Shown: positions 53,401 through 63,197 of the stretch, piece after piece
Numbering within the stretch: the first letter of the stretch is position 1
Layout: every line of letters starts with the position of its first letter
Assembly (NCBI RefSeq): GCF_037975245.1
Contig: NC_092574.1
Coordinates: 19,005,713-19,069,712 of the forward strand
DNA: 64,000 nucleotides
Reading direction: 5' to 3'
From: Apostichopus japonicus
Taxonomy: Eukaryota > Echinodermata > Holothuroidea > Aspidochirotida > Stichopodidae
Notes under the pieces: generated by a model
Seen by the model: only the letters and a program-made list of their open reading frames with translations
Database searches by the model: none
What the model was told of the DNA's origin: nothing
Translations under genes and position numbers: made by a program

Positions 53401-54574
53401 TTTGCCAAGAGTAAATTATATGTAGTCTCATGTTTGACACCCAAACTTGTCATTTGTCATTATTTATATAGAATATCAGCTCTCGGGTCCTACCAAGTAC
53501 TTAATGTGCATCATGAGTAGAACTTTATTTATCTCACTTTGGACTAGTCGCTTACATTCGCTCTTGGTATGTAATTTTACACTGGGGAATGATAAAATGT
53601 CTTTCCTGTATGCAAGGAACCTCCGACCCCTACCGTACCCCCTGAATGTGTAAAGGAATATCTCAAGGGCAAGTGAGTAGTTTATGTTAAAGTCGTCACT
53701 CTGATGATCTCAATAGTAAATATTACAGGACATTCTGATAGTTTTTCGGTGACCATTTCTGCACCTTATAAGATAAGTAACCTGTATTTCAAAGTACACC
53801 ACTTTTTCTAAAGACACTGAAGCCTGTATGCATTGTTGACTTTTAAAGGGAAACAAGTTTTAAATCCCCATATATCCAGTGATCTTGTCAGGTACGTAAT
53901 GTTGCCATTCCTACTTGTTCGAGCCATCTGGTATTGCACAAATATTGACAGTAAATGGGAAAATTCCATGTATGGGGTCTTAAACCTCATTTTTGGTGGC
54001 TGTTCCTCCCAGACCTTGAAGCATAGGATGTGGGATTTTATGCCACCATATATTAAATGTACTCTTTATGTACATGTGAGTCACTTCACTCAAACTAGCT
54101 GGAAGTAACAGCAAGATTGATTTTGCCGACTCGTACATCTTCTAACATCTTCTAAAAAATCAGCTTTATAAATTGTACTAGGTTGTTTTCTCAAAGTTGA
54201 ACCTAACCGTAGAGCTCTCATCTTCAAGATTGTCTGCTCCTAACAAAAAAGCTGTACATTTTTCACTTTTGGTAAAATAATGCCTCTTTTGTTGCTATTA
54301 CTAATGCTTTCATCTTGGGTTGGTCTTTTCTTTATTTTAATGATGAATTTAAATTTTACATTCCGAATTTCAGCTCAGCTTTGCTGCATTTAGATGTTAA
54401 AAGTCAACCTACCTATAAGTGTTGTTATAATCATGAATATTTTAATATCTCATTTGTCAGGTGGATAAAGAACTAGGAAAGAAGACTGGGGCCAACTTGG
54501 AAAAAATATCTTCCGATCTGAAACAGATGAAGCAGGAGAACCAGGGGCTAATAGCCAAGGTTAAAGGGAAATAA
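32473..54574 (+). CDS. CCDC22: CCDC22, coiled-coil subunit of the CCC/Commander complex
   Basis: CCDC22 pairs with CCDC93 and the COMMD proteins on endosomes, where the Commander complex returns membrane proteins to the surface; it is also tied to cullin and NF-kB control. I join 17 exons: 32473-32522, 32928-33099, 33875-34007, 35390-35517, 36709-36793, 37419-37588, 38128-38319, 39002-39064, 40215-40334, 46829-46948, 48073-48189, 49071-49172, 50093-50200, 50811-50906, 51935-51994, 53232-53306, 54461-54574. All have AG/GT borders and give 634 codons plus TAA, close to the 627 aa of the human protein. Residues 1-118 form the NN-CH domain ([16 protein letters not shown] start, [19 protein letters not shown]). 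A linker follows, with [12 protein letters not shown] near 300. From about 332 it is coiled coil, with the conserved [17 protein letters not shown] and the end region [13 protein letters not shown]. The first ATG is the family start. Exons 4-5 are the least conserved part. Confidence 0.93.
34072..34205 (+). repeat. Duplicated 3' end of CCDC22 exon 3 with its splice donor
   Basis: The segment repeats the last part of exon 3 and the start of intron 3 (about 33,940-34,070), including GAACCATTAGGTAAGATTTAACC. The copy has lost single bases (AAAGAGACAGAACAATA against AAAAGAGACAGAAACAATA), so its frame is shifted, and it has no acceptor of its own. It is a decoy donor inside intron 3. Confidence 0.85.
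34880..35105 (+). repeat. 21-bp minisatellite in CCDC22 intron 3
   Basis: About ten copies of TGTTGTGTACTATGTAGAATA with scattered changes. Confidence 0.9.
39700..39872 (+). repeat. Short tandem repeat, about 3 units, CCDC22 intron 8
   Basis: Units of roughly 55-60 bp contain GTTTGGTCAGAATGGTGT and ATCTGGAAAGTGGAAATG. Confidence 0.8.
40372..44215 (+). repeat. 55-bp minisatellite of CCDC22 intron 9, about 66 copies, exon-junction derived
   Basis: The unit contains AGTAACTTAAAGCAAAAGGC, AGGCATCACTGAG and GTGCAGTAGATAAAGGAG, at a strict 55-bp period (GTAGATAAAG at 40,801 and 40,856). Outer degenerate copies at 44,020-44,215 read AAAGCAGGAATCACAGAG followed by GTATTG. This is almost the end of exon 9 (AAAGCAGGAATTACAGAG) plus its donor GTATAG at 40,335. 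The array therefore starts from a duplicated exon/donor junction. Many units keep a GAG|GT, others have GAGCT. A period of 55 and internal TAA codons exclude coding. Confidence 0.92.
44575..44830 (+). repeat. Dispersed repeat copy in CCDC22 intron 9
   Basis: GGTCACCAGGGGTCAGAAATT and AACCTTATTGTTTTTGGTAG tie it to the family seen at 14,552 and 56,640. Diverged and without a clear end. Confidence 0.5.
45674..46347 (+). repeat. 29-bp minisatellite of CCDC22 intron 9, about 23 copies
   Basis: The unit is CAGTTGTACAGTTGGC followed by TGTACCAGGAGAA or TGTACCAAGTGAA; CAGTTGTACA at 45,701 and CAATTGTACA at 45,730 set the period. The two 3' variants are interspersed. The unit contains no stop in any frame, which produces long overlapping open frames on both strands. 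Confidence 0.95.
50948..51180 (+). repeat. Tandem repeat of about 58 bp, 4 copies, CCDC22 intron 14
   Basis: Units contain AAATTGGCAACCTTGTATCAAG and ATGTAATTAAAG. A further partial unit resumes at 51,541, after the fold-back element. Confidence 0.8.
51181..51540. mobile_element. Fold-back element inserted in the intron 14 repeat
   Basis: 51,181-51,214 and 51,313-51,346 are perfect 34-nt inverted copies (GGGGTTAATCAACGGTCTAG onward), extended by a near match of 13 nt. A second inverted pair, GTTCATTCATAC at 51,347 and GTATGAATGAAT at 51,527, follows. The surrounding 58-bp repeat is interrupted precisely by this block, and ATAA lies on both sides. It has no coding capacity. Confidence 0.75.
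52015..53125 (+). repeat. 42-bp minisatellite of CCDC22 intron 15, about 26 copies
   Basis: Unit landmarks: ATGCCTCTTCCCTACTCGTG, CAATATTAGACAAGG and ATTAGTA. The period of 42 is a multiple of three, so frames of up to 158 codons with a 14-residue repeat appear; they are broken at variant units. The array begins about 20 bp after the exon 15 donor. Confidence 0.93.
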
Positions 54575-54901
54575 CTAGCAGTACTTTATAATCTTTCAAA
54601 AATTTGTTCAAATATTATTTTTTCACAGTTCTGTCAAGTCATTCGATTACGATTTTTTTTTCTTTTTCAAATCTTGCCAATTAAAGATAATGAACCGTGG
54701 ATACCTTCTCTCAATTTTGTATTACTTAATTACTCAATATTAATAATTTGATCATTATCATGGACTCACATTTATCGGCTGTGAACCCCGTTTCCGAACT
54801 GAGAGGAACGTTCTTGTATTCCAGCAACCCGGAGCATTTTTCTTTATCATGGCTTATCATGGCTTTATCGGTAGTTGAGACTACAGTCATTTGCTCATAT
54901 T

Positions 54902-54907
54902 AATAAA
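54902..54907 (+). terminator. Candidate CCDC22 polyadenylation signal
   Basis: AATAAA 328 nt after the CCDC22 stop codon, the first such hexamer downstream. Inferred from position only. Confidence 0.5.
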
Positions 54908-55875
54908 GTTTCTTTTCTGAACTAACTACCAACTAAATACCAAGGGAAAGTCAGGGACATCACAGTAGTTGTACATTATATCAAGTCTCAAAAAATGTAA
55001 GAAATGGGTAAAATGGAAAAGTGCAAATTTTGGGATTTTTGATGTTTTTTTTCGAGAAAAATTTCATCTTACTTTTGGTCTGGAAAATGGTTAAATGATG
55101 ACACTCAATGGCTGGTATCGCTTCTCTGCCTCTTGGTTAAGATCATGTGATCACGTGTGAACCATACACAGTAGATCTCTCACCGACCTTTGATCTCTGA
55201 TCATGGGTAGTATCTACCAATGGACTTGTTGATGCTGACTTGATTTAAGGGGACTTGGTTTAAGAGTGTATCAAGTTTAGTTTTCAAGCCCATGTTCTAT
55301 CTGGGGTGATATTTCTTCAGAAGGAGTATCAAGTCAGAACAATGGCTTGAAGCTTGTAACTCGTGTTCGGTGCAACACACTCATCAGATTGGGCTAAACA
55401 TTGTCGCTGGGAAATTGTTTCAAGAAAAACTGGAGCAATGATGCCACAAGATTGCTGGACCTTTACAAAGCTGTTGGAAACAATTCGTTTTCTATGCAGC
55501 ATGCATGCGGACTACACTATAACCTCTCGCTGAATGTTCTCATTATTCTTGTTGATGCTCGCCTAAAGTCGAAGATTTTGATACAGCATAATTATCTGCA
55601 ATGCTCACTTTGCATAAAATTTGCCTTATATTTTTGTGCACAATCTATGATATAACCTGCCAATAATAAAAAATGAATGTTTATACAAACAGATTTACAT
55701 AGTTTGTTTTGGAGACAATAAATATAGAGGAATTCAAACTTAAACTTTGGCTCCTTCTGTTTCATTGTTTTGCAGTATTGTTTTCTGACAATCATGATGG
55801 TGTGGGTATTCGAATATGTGTTTTTGCTTTCTATTCACCAAACTTGGATAAGAGTTTAATATTTTGTATGTGGAT

Positions 55876-57065
55876 GCCCGCAGAGAGAGAGGCATATGTT
55901 GTTTTTGGCCTCTCCTTGAGACCCCATCACCGCTTCACCCCCCCCCCCCTCCTAAGTTTAATTTGATTTATTTTTATGGTAATCTAAGAAATGGCTCAGG
56001 TTTCGGCCTCGATTCGGTTAGACCACTTAAGAAATCTCTGATTCTGCATGGGCAACATTGGATTTTCCACATAATTACATTATACTGATTTCAACATCGC
56101 TCAACAGACCACTGATTGTGCTATGCTAATCATGTATGGGATGCATATTCTAACAAAATTTCTTAATCCAGGATACTGTACCATCACCACATTTAATCAA
56201 CTCTCTTCTCTTATCTCAAAAATAGTAATGATAACTTGACTATAATATTTTGTATGCACAGCACCATAGGCCCATTCATTGGCAAGAGTAATTTAATTGT
56301 GACTGCTTGCCAGGGGAAACCTCTTTATGTGATAGGCAATTCGGAAGTTAGAATTTAATGTTAAGGCAATAGCCAGTTGGTGTGTATACTTCCCAGTCAT
56401 TGCTATTGTTTCAAGAAACTTCAGCAAGTAACGATCTGAGGGGGTGGGGTGGTTATTTCTGAGGGGAACCAGTAAAAAAAATAAAAATATCTCGTGAGAT
56501 CAGAACAGTTGAAGAACTGTTAACATTGTTTGGAAAATGTGCTAGTATAGGAGAAGCTAGATGGCCAAATCAACGCAAAGTACATTTTTTCAATTTCCAT
56601 TGCATATATTTTATTTCTACAAGTATTTCGGAACTACTGACTTGTTTTTGGTTTCGATGATTATCGTTATAACCTTTGCATTCATGATGGCGTTTGTACG
56701 TGTGTGAGTGCGTTTGAGACGCCAAGCTTGCAATCACGATATCTCAAGAAGGGAATGGTAGACCAATTTCATATTTGATGTGTAGAAGTACCACGTTGAG
56801 TACAAGAAGTCTTTTATTTTTAGTGGAGATCAAAGGTCATTTGGGGTCACCAGGGGTCAAATTGTGAAAACCTTGTAAATATGTACACCCTCACTATACG
56901 TTACGTCAGATTCATGAAGAAAACTGCTCATGTTACATCAACGAAACCACAACGCATTTTGCATTCTGGTTAGAAACTTAACATTCCACCCGGAATACAT
57001 CTGAACACCGCTAAACCCGAGACAGTAACTGCCAATACGAAAAACTTTTAAATTAAGACCAAGCA
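55876..57065. other. Insertion specific to copy A of the duplication
   Basis: About 1.2 kb with no counterpart in copy B. It includes the dispersed repeat at 56,640-56,976 and a C-run near 55,939-55,949. No gene was recognised. Confidence 0.7.
56640..56976 (+). repeat. Dispersed repeat copy (same family as 14,552-16,040)
   Basis: It starts GGTTTCGATGATTATCGTTA, contains CACGATATCTCAAGAAGGG and GGGGTCACCAGGGGTCAAA, and ends AACGCATTTTGCATTCTGG. This is the shorter, clearer copy of the family and suggests a unit of about 340 bp. Confidence 0.75.
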
Positions 57066-57365
57066 CAGTAGGCTTACTTACTGGAAACCATTCCTATGTT
57101 ACTTTATAACGTAATGGAATTGGTGTAAGGAAAATAAAAAACTGAACAGAAAACTCCAATTTGACTCTGTAACAGGTTTATTTTTACAAATTATTAAATT
57201 TAATTGAACATCTTTCTAAGAAGAATGTGAAAGATCAAGTCTTTTAATAGTTTAATGGAAATACCTTCAAAACCTTGTAAGCTGTAAAAAATTTAATCGA
57301 GATCGGAAAGGTAATTTGATTCTAAAGCAAAGAATACCGTTTCTCTCTAACATTCATTTTTGATT

Positions 57366-57686
57366 CAGAGGCGAAACCACAAATTTTGTTCTGGAAGGGC
57401 TAAGGTATTATACTGCGAAGGGTGAAAGGGGGAGGGCGACCCGTCCCATTGGAGAAGGTTTGGTAAAGTACAGGGTGCTAAGATGCATGGTGCTATAGTT
57501 GACAGGTTGTGAATCGATGTTGAAGATTTTACTACTGTTATGGTGTGCCGCAGATACGTGTCATTTATGGGCTGAACACAAGGATATTATGTAATATTGT
57601 TAGCCATGGGGGGCTTTCCCTGTCTTTATGCCTACCCCCGTCCCCCCCCCCCACCACCACCAGAAATATGCATGGCTTTGCCCCTG
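57366..57686. mobile_element. hAT-like non-autonomous element in copy A
   Basis: The ends CAGAGGCGAAACCA and TGGCTTTGCCCCTG are imperfect inverted repeats. The same element sits at the same place in copy B, so it was inserted before the duplication. An 8-bp target duplication is not clear. Confidence 0.55.
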
Positions 57687-58155
57687 TTTATATTGTTTCA
57701 TAGTTTTTTTAATAATAATTCATAAAGTATTATCAACTAAGATTATGTGTTGACAATTTTTTTTATTCATTTTAACATCCCGACCAAAAACAAGAAGAAA
57801 AAAATAAGAAAGCAAGCAGTTCAAAGGATTAAATAAATGGAAACGCCCTCCAATTGTTCCAAGGGTCATTAGTTATGCCTCCAAACATGCTAGGAAGTGA
57901 AATAGTGATACTTCTATCGGCAACCCTCGGAGCATTTCATATATAAAGATATTTAATTATCTAATGGAAAGCGATTATTAATATCTGAGGATAATAAGTA
58001 CCTTTGAAAACAGAGCAAGTTTAGCTTGTTAATAATAACAACTTGAGGTACATACTTTAATGTGATGTTGTTATTAAGTGAAACATGTTTTTAATTACAG
58101 ACTTGATAGTAATCTCCATCTTTATCTCTTCCTGCTGGTAGGTGTCATTTCTCTT

Positions 58156-58500
58156 CTACTCGTCCAATGTCAGAAACTTTTCCTGACGCAAGCTTTCTAG
58201 CAGTCTTTCATTGATCCGGTTGCAGTACATCACTTGCGTGCGAAATTCTGCTCCTGCTATTGATCGATTCCCGATTTGCACTTGTACGTTAGCATATGTG
58301 ACATTATTTCGAGTGTAGGTGCCTTGTAAATCTACTCTTACCGTCACTTTACCATATGTCTGTTGAATAATTGTACGCTGCCTTGCATTGTTTTCAAATT
58401 CAGTAATGTTCAATTCCGATATGATTTGTTTTGCTGCCTTGCGTTCACTGTTGTTGCCGTAAGGCGTTATACCTCTGTCGGCTTCATCGAAAACTGCCAT
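58156..58500 (-). CDS. Unrecognised small protein, paralogue A (114 aa)
   Basis: ATG 58500 to TAG 58156 on the minus strand, 114 codons, with no signal peptide or membrane segment. A helix-like N-terminal half (AAKQIISELNITEF) is followed by a probable beta region (TYGKVTVRVDLQG, then YANVQVQI) and a charged helix ending LTLDE. A good acceptor (a pyrimidine tract then TAG) at 58,658-58,660 implies at least one upstream untranslated exon. It aligns without gaps to paralogue B over 106 residues with 67 identities, which argues that both are real coding regions. Function is unknown to me. The VTVRVDLQ...VQVQI strands recall cystatin-like or small binding folds only loosely. Confidence 0.7.
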   Translation of the reverse strand: MAVFDEADRGITPYGNNSERKAAKQIISELNITEFENNARQRTIIQQTYGKVTVRVDLQGTYTRNNVTYANVQVQIGNRSIAGAEFRTQVMYCNRINERLLESLRQEKFLTLDE

Positions 58501-59300
58501 GATGAGTTTGGACTGGACAGGATTCTGTTTTCAGAGGTAGGAGGAACTTTTTAGGGAGATACTTGAATCGTTGTGTCCAAATGATAACTTTGTAGAGTTT
58601 TCTTATCAGCTGAAGAGTTATAAAGAGTCACCAGTGTGAAACATTTGTGTTACAAACCTAGTAAAAAAAGAGATAGAGAGAAAGAAATAAAAACGAAGAA
58701 ACTACGCTGTCACTGCCAAACCAAATTCCATCCCCTTTACATCAGAACTGCTGATTTGTGGTTACATCCTGGGGTGGCAGGCAGGTCTCCAGGGGGTGTG
58801 AAGATATAGGCATAAGAAAAGTAAAATTGGACCGAGTGGTAAAGGTTTAGGTGCTGATTGCAGGCTTATACTTTAGATCGGAATATGCGTTTTGGAAACC
58901 ATCTTTTACTTCAGTTTGTGAGATCAATGAATAATAACTAATCACATATAGACATGCTGGTTGCAAACAAATGTTCCGTCAATAAAAGAGTTTTGACCAC
59001 CCACTTCCAAGAAATGTTTAGTCCATCCCATATTTTTGTGTTACCCCTATGCATGGTTACCTCCTCCTTGCCCCCTATATCCCATATTTCCACGGGCCCT
59101 CTTATAGTCCAGGGCCCCCAGGAGTAAGTATAGTAACATATAAACTAGTTTGCGAAGACAGTAAAGCATCTGAAAAGACGGTTCATAAATGCATATGCTA
59201 TATGTCACATTGAGAACGCAATGTAGTTTATGCTTCCTCTTTTACAATAGTAAGGCAGTACTGTAATTGAGAGTGATATGACGCCACAAGCAAAACGGGG

Positions 59301-60059
59301 ATGACAAAAGATGAATGTGCAGCCGTTAATTTTCGTTACGCCTGCATCTGTAGTATAGCGTAATAAGTTGCTGTTATGTGTGACCTGTGACTTGACCTGT
59401 AATAAAATGAAACGAATTCTTACTTGACTAGTCTTGCGGTAACTAAAAAAAAAACTACGCGCCTGCTAAAAGAGCTAACTTTGGTAGAATTCGCATTTGA
59501 GGAGAAGACTGCAATCACTGTTCGAAAGAGATTAGGCCTATGATGATTTTGGACCCTTCGAAGAGTAAATTATGACTCTTTTAATTAATAATAAAGTTTA
59601 ATACATTACATGATTATTTCAACCAGAAATACTTACGAAATGAGAGTGATAAAAGTTTGATGTGTATTCACAAAAGATATGAAAAAACGTGAAGAACCAT
59701 TACGTTTGGATTTGCAAATGGCGACATCTGTCATTAGCTAGGTGACTTATACTACTTGAAACGTAATACAACATGACAATGCTAATACAACAAGGAAACT
59801 AATTACTGTGCACAAGTTGAATGCTATATTCTTCTATCGTATTGTATTGTATCAAGTGGGCGTTGTTTGCAATATGAAACCATCTATCCGTTTCCCGGTA
59901 TGAAACGAAACTGTAAGGAGAACAAACACTTAAATGTGAACTTTACCCCAGTACAAAATTTGCATATTATTTTACATAACAAAACACAGCATTTAGCCTT
60001 CTATAAAACTGCAAACTACAAATAAGCTATACAATATATAAGTGCCCTTCATATGACCC
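59301..60059. other. Single-copy DNA between the duplicated blocks
   Basis: No gene or element was recognised. Part of it may correspond to duplicated sequence beyond the window end. Confidence 0.35.
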
Positions 60060-61130
60060 ACCTCTTGATGTAATAGGGACTGGGTTGAAGCTACATGGGC
60101 ATGATCATACGGTTATAGTCTTGATGTGGTGTAATGGAGACTGGGTTTAATTCATTTGTTTGTTTTATCGCCAATTGTGTACAATGATAAAAGGAAGTCT
60201 CCTATAAAGTCTTAAAAAGACAAAGTAGGAGACTCCCTGGAAGAAAAGAAGAAAAAATATGTACAAATATAAATATTACAGTTTATACGTAAGGAGTGGG
60301 TTGAAGCGACATGGGCATGATCATATATACGGTTATAGTCTTGATGTAATGGGGTCTGGGTTGAAGCGACATGTGCATGATCATAGGTTATAGTCCTGAT
60401 GTAATGGGGACTCAGTTGAAGCGACAGGGACATGATCATAGGTTATAGTCTTCATGTAATGGAGACTGGGTTGAAGCGACATGGGCATGGTCATACGGTT
60501 AAAGTCTTGATGTAATCGGGACTGGGTTGAAGTGACGTGGGTATGATCATAGGTTATAGTCCTGATGTAATGGGGACTCAGTTGAAGCGACAGGGACATG
60601 ATCATAGGTTAAAGTCTTGATGTAATTGGGACTGGGCTGAAGCAACATGGGCATGATCATACGGTTAAAGTCATGATGTAATGGGGACTGGGTTGAAGCG
60701 ACATGGGCATGGTCATACGGTTAAAGTCTTGATGTAATCGGGACTGGGTTGAAGTGACGTGGGTATGATCATAGGTTATAGTCCTGATGTAATGGGGACT
60801 CAGTTGAAGCGACAGGGACATGATCATAGGTTAAAGTCTTGATGTAATGGGGACTGGGTTGAAGCAACATGGGCATGATCATACGGTTAAAGTCTTGATG
60901 TAATGGGGACTGGGTTGAAGCGACATGGGCATGGTCATACGATTACAGTCTTGGAGTAATGGGGACTGGGTTGAAGTGACGTGGGCATGGTCATACGGTT
61001 ACAGTCTTGGAGTAATGGGGACTGGGTTGAAGTGACATGGGCATGGTCATACGGTTACAGTCTTGATGTAATGGGGACTGGGTTAAAGCGACATGGACAT
61101 GATCATAGTTTATAGTCTTGAGGTAATGGG
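60060..61130 (+). repeat. Minisatellite of 54-60-bp units between the two duplicated blocks
   Basis: Units contain TTGATGTAATGGGGACTGGG, TTGAAGCGACATGGGCATG and ATCATACGGTTA, in about 17 copies. The array is interrupted at about 60,145-60,290 by an unrelated segment with inverted GGAGACT / AGTCTCC arms. It abuts copy B exactly where homology to copy A starts. Confidence 0.88.
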
Positions 61131-62052
61131 GACTGGGTTTAAGAGTGTATCAAGTTGTTTGGTTTTCAAGCCCAGGTTCTATCTTGGGTGACATTTCTTC
61201 AGAAGGAGTGTGAAGTTAGAACAATGGCTTGAAGCTTGTATCTCGTGTGGGGTACAACACACCCGTCAGATTGGGCTTAACCTTGTTGCTGGGAAATTGT
61301 TTCAAGAATAACTGGAACAAATGGTGCCACAAGATTACTGGACCTTTACAAAGCTGTTGGAAACAATTCGTCTTCTATGCAGCACGCATGCGGACTACAC
61401 TATAACCCCTCGCTGAATGTTCTCATTATTCTTATTGATGCTCGCCTAAAGTCCAAGATTTTGGTATAGCATAATTTTCTACAATGCTCTTTTTGCACAA
61501 AATCAGACTTTTTTGTGTGCACATTCTACGATATACCTGCCAATAATAAAATATGAATGTTTATACAAACAGACTTACATATATTTTTTGGAGACAATAA
61601 ATATAGAGGAATTCAAACTTAAACTTTGGCTCCTTTTCTTTCATTGTTTAACAATCGTGATGGTGTGGGTGTATATGTGTTTTGCTGTCAATTCACCAAA
61701 CTTAGCTGACATTTCTTATTTTGTATGTGGATGACCCAGAAAGGCCTATACTTACTGGAAGTCATTCATATGTAACTTTATAACGTAATTAAATTGGGGC
61801 TTTATGTTTGAAGGGAAAGGGGAAAAAACAGAACAGAAAACTCCAGTTTGGCTCTGTAACATGTTTATTTTCACAAAGTATTAAATTTGCTTGAACATCT
61901 TTTTAGGAAGAATGCGAAAGATCAAGTCTTTTAATAGTTTAATGAAAATATCTTCAACACCTTTTATGCTGTAAAAAATGTAATCGAGATTGGAAAAGTA
62001 ACTTCATTCTAAGGCAAAGAATACCGTTTCTCTCTAACATTCATTTTTGGTT

Positions 62053-62384
62053 CAGAGGCGAAATCACAACTTTTGTTCTGGAAGGGCTAAGGTATTATGC
62101 TGTCAAGGGGGAAGGGTGAAGGGGGAGGGGCGACCCGTCCCATTCGAGAAGTCTTGATAAAGTAGAGGGTGCTAAGATGCAATATGAATGGTGCTATAGT
62201 TTACAGGTTGTGAATCGATGTTGAAGATTTTACTACTGTAATGGTGTACCGCAGATTCGTGTCATTTATGGGCTGAACACAAAGATATTTTGGAATATTG
62301 TCTGCCATGGGGGGTCTCTCCCTGTCTTTATGCCTACCCCCCCCCCCCACCACCCTCCGCAGATTATGAATGGCTTCGCCCCTG
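62053..62384. mobile_element. hAT-like non-autonomous element in copy B
   Basis: Ends CAGAGGCGAAATCA and TGGCTTCGCCCCTG. It is orthologous in position to 57,366-57,686. Confidence 0.55.
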
Positions 62385-62831
62385 TTTATATTGTTTCATA
62401 CTTTTAAAAATAGAAATTCATTAAGTATTTTCAACTAAGATGATGTGTTAATTTTAAATCCTGACCAAAAACAAGAAGAGAAAGCAAAAAGTGCAAAGAA
62501 ATAAATGTAAACGCCCTCCAATTGTTCCAAGGTCATTAGTTATGCCTCCAAACACGCTAGGCAGTGTAATAGTGATCATAGTGATGCGTCTATCGGCAAC
62601 CCTCGCAGCATTTCATATATAAAGATATTTAATTATCTAATCGAACAATTATTAATATCTGAGTACCATAAGTTCTTTTGAAAATAAAGCAAGTTTAGCT
62701 TGGTAATAATAACAACTTGAGGTACATACTTTAATGTGGTGTTGTTATTAAGTGAAACATGTTTTTAATTACATTAAGTTGGTAGTAATCACCATATTTA
62801 TCATTTCCTGTTTGTAGGTGCCATTTTTCTT

Positions 62832-63197
62832 CTACTCGTCCAACAACAGGAAATCAGTCTTATCCAAGCTTTCTCGCAGTATAGCATTGATCCTTTTGTT
62901 GAATTTCACTTTCGTGCGAATTAATGCTCCTGCCACTGATCGCGTCTCGATTTGCACCTGTACGTTAGCAAATGTCTTGTTATCTCGTTTGATGATGCCT
63001 TGTAAATCTACCCTTACCGTCACTTTACCATATGTCCGTTCAATAATTTTACGCGGTTTTGCATTGCTTTCAAAGTCAATAATGTTCAATTCCGATATGA
63101 TTTCTTCTGCTGCCTCGCGTTCCTTGTTGTTTTTGGGCGGCGTTAGACCTCTTTTAAGCTCTATTAGAGTAAGCTCCAATGTAGTCAATGATGCCAT
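62832..63197 (-). CDS. Unrecognised small protein, paralogue B (121 aa)
   Basis: ATG 63197 to TAG 62832 on the minus strand, 121 codons. The core TYGKVTVRVDLQG and ANVQVQI are identical to paralogue A, as is IISELNI. The first 15 residues differ from A (MASLTTLELTLIELK), and changes cluster in the loop after the first strand and in the last helix. Length after the N-terminus is the same as in A, with no frameshift. An acceptor TAG at 63,342-63,344 matches the one upstream of A, so exon structure is shared; the first exon lies outside the window. Function is not recognised. Confidence 0.7.
   Translation of the reverse strand: MASLTTLELTLIELKRGLTPPKNNKEREAAEEIISELNIIDFESNAKPRKIIERTYGKVTVRVDLQGIIKRDNKTFANVQVQIETRSVAGALIRTKVKFNKRINAILRESLDKTDFLLLDE

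Larger units (their letters stand above)
55246..59300. repeat. Segmental duplication, copy A
   Basis: 55,260-55,875 matches 61,135-61,735, and about 57,070-59,300 matches about 61,745-64,000, in the same order and orientation. The part in between (about 55,876-57,065) is absent from copy B. Matching continues to the window edge, so the true end of the duplicated block is not seen. Confidence 0.9.

Noticed and set aside
55401-55655. 84-codon frame in copy A of the duplication
   Set aside because: Not preserved in copy B, where the same DNA has frame-changing differences.
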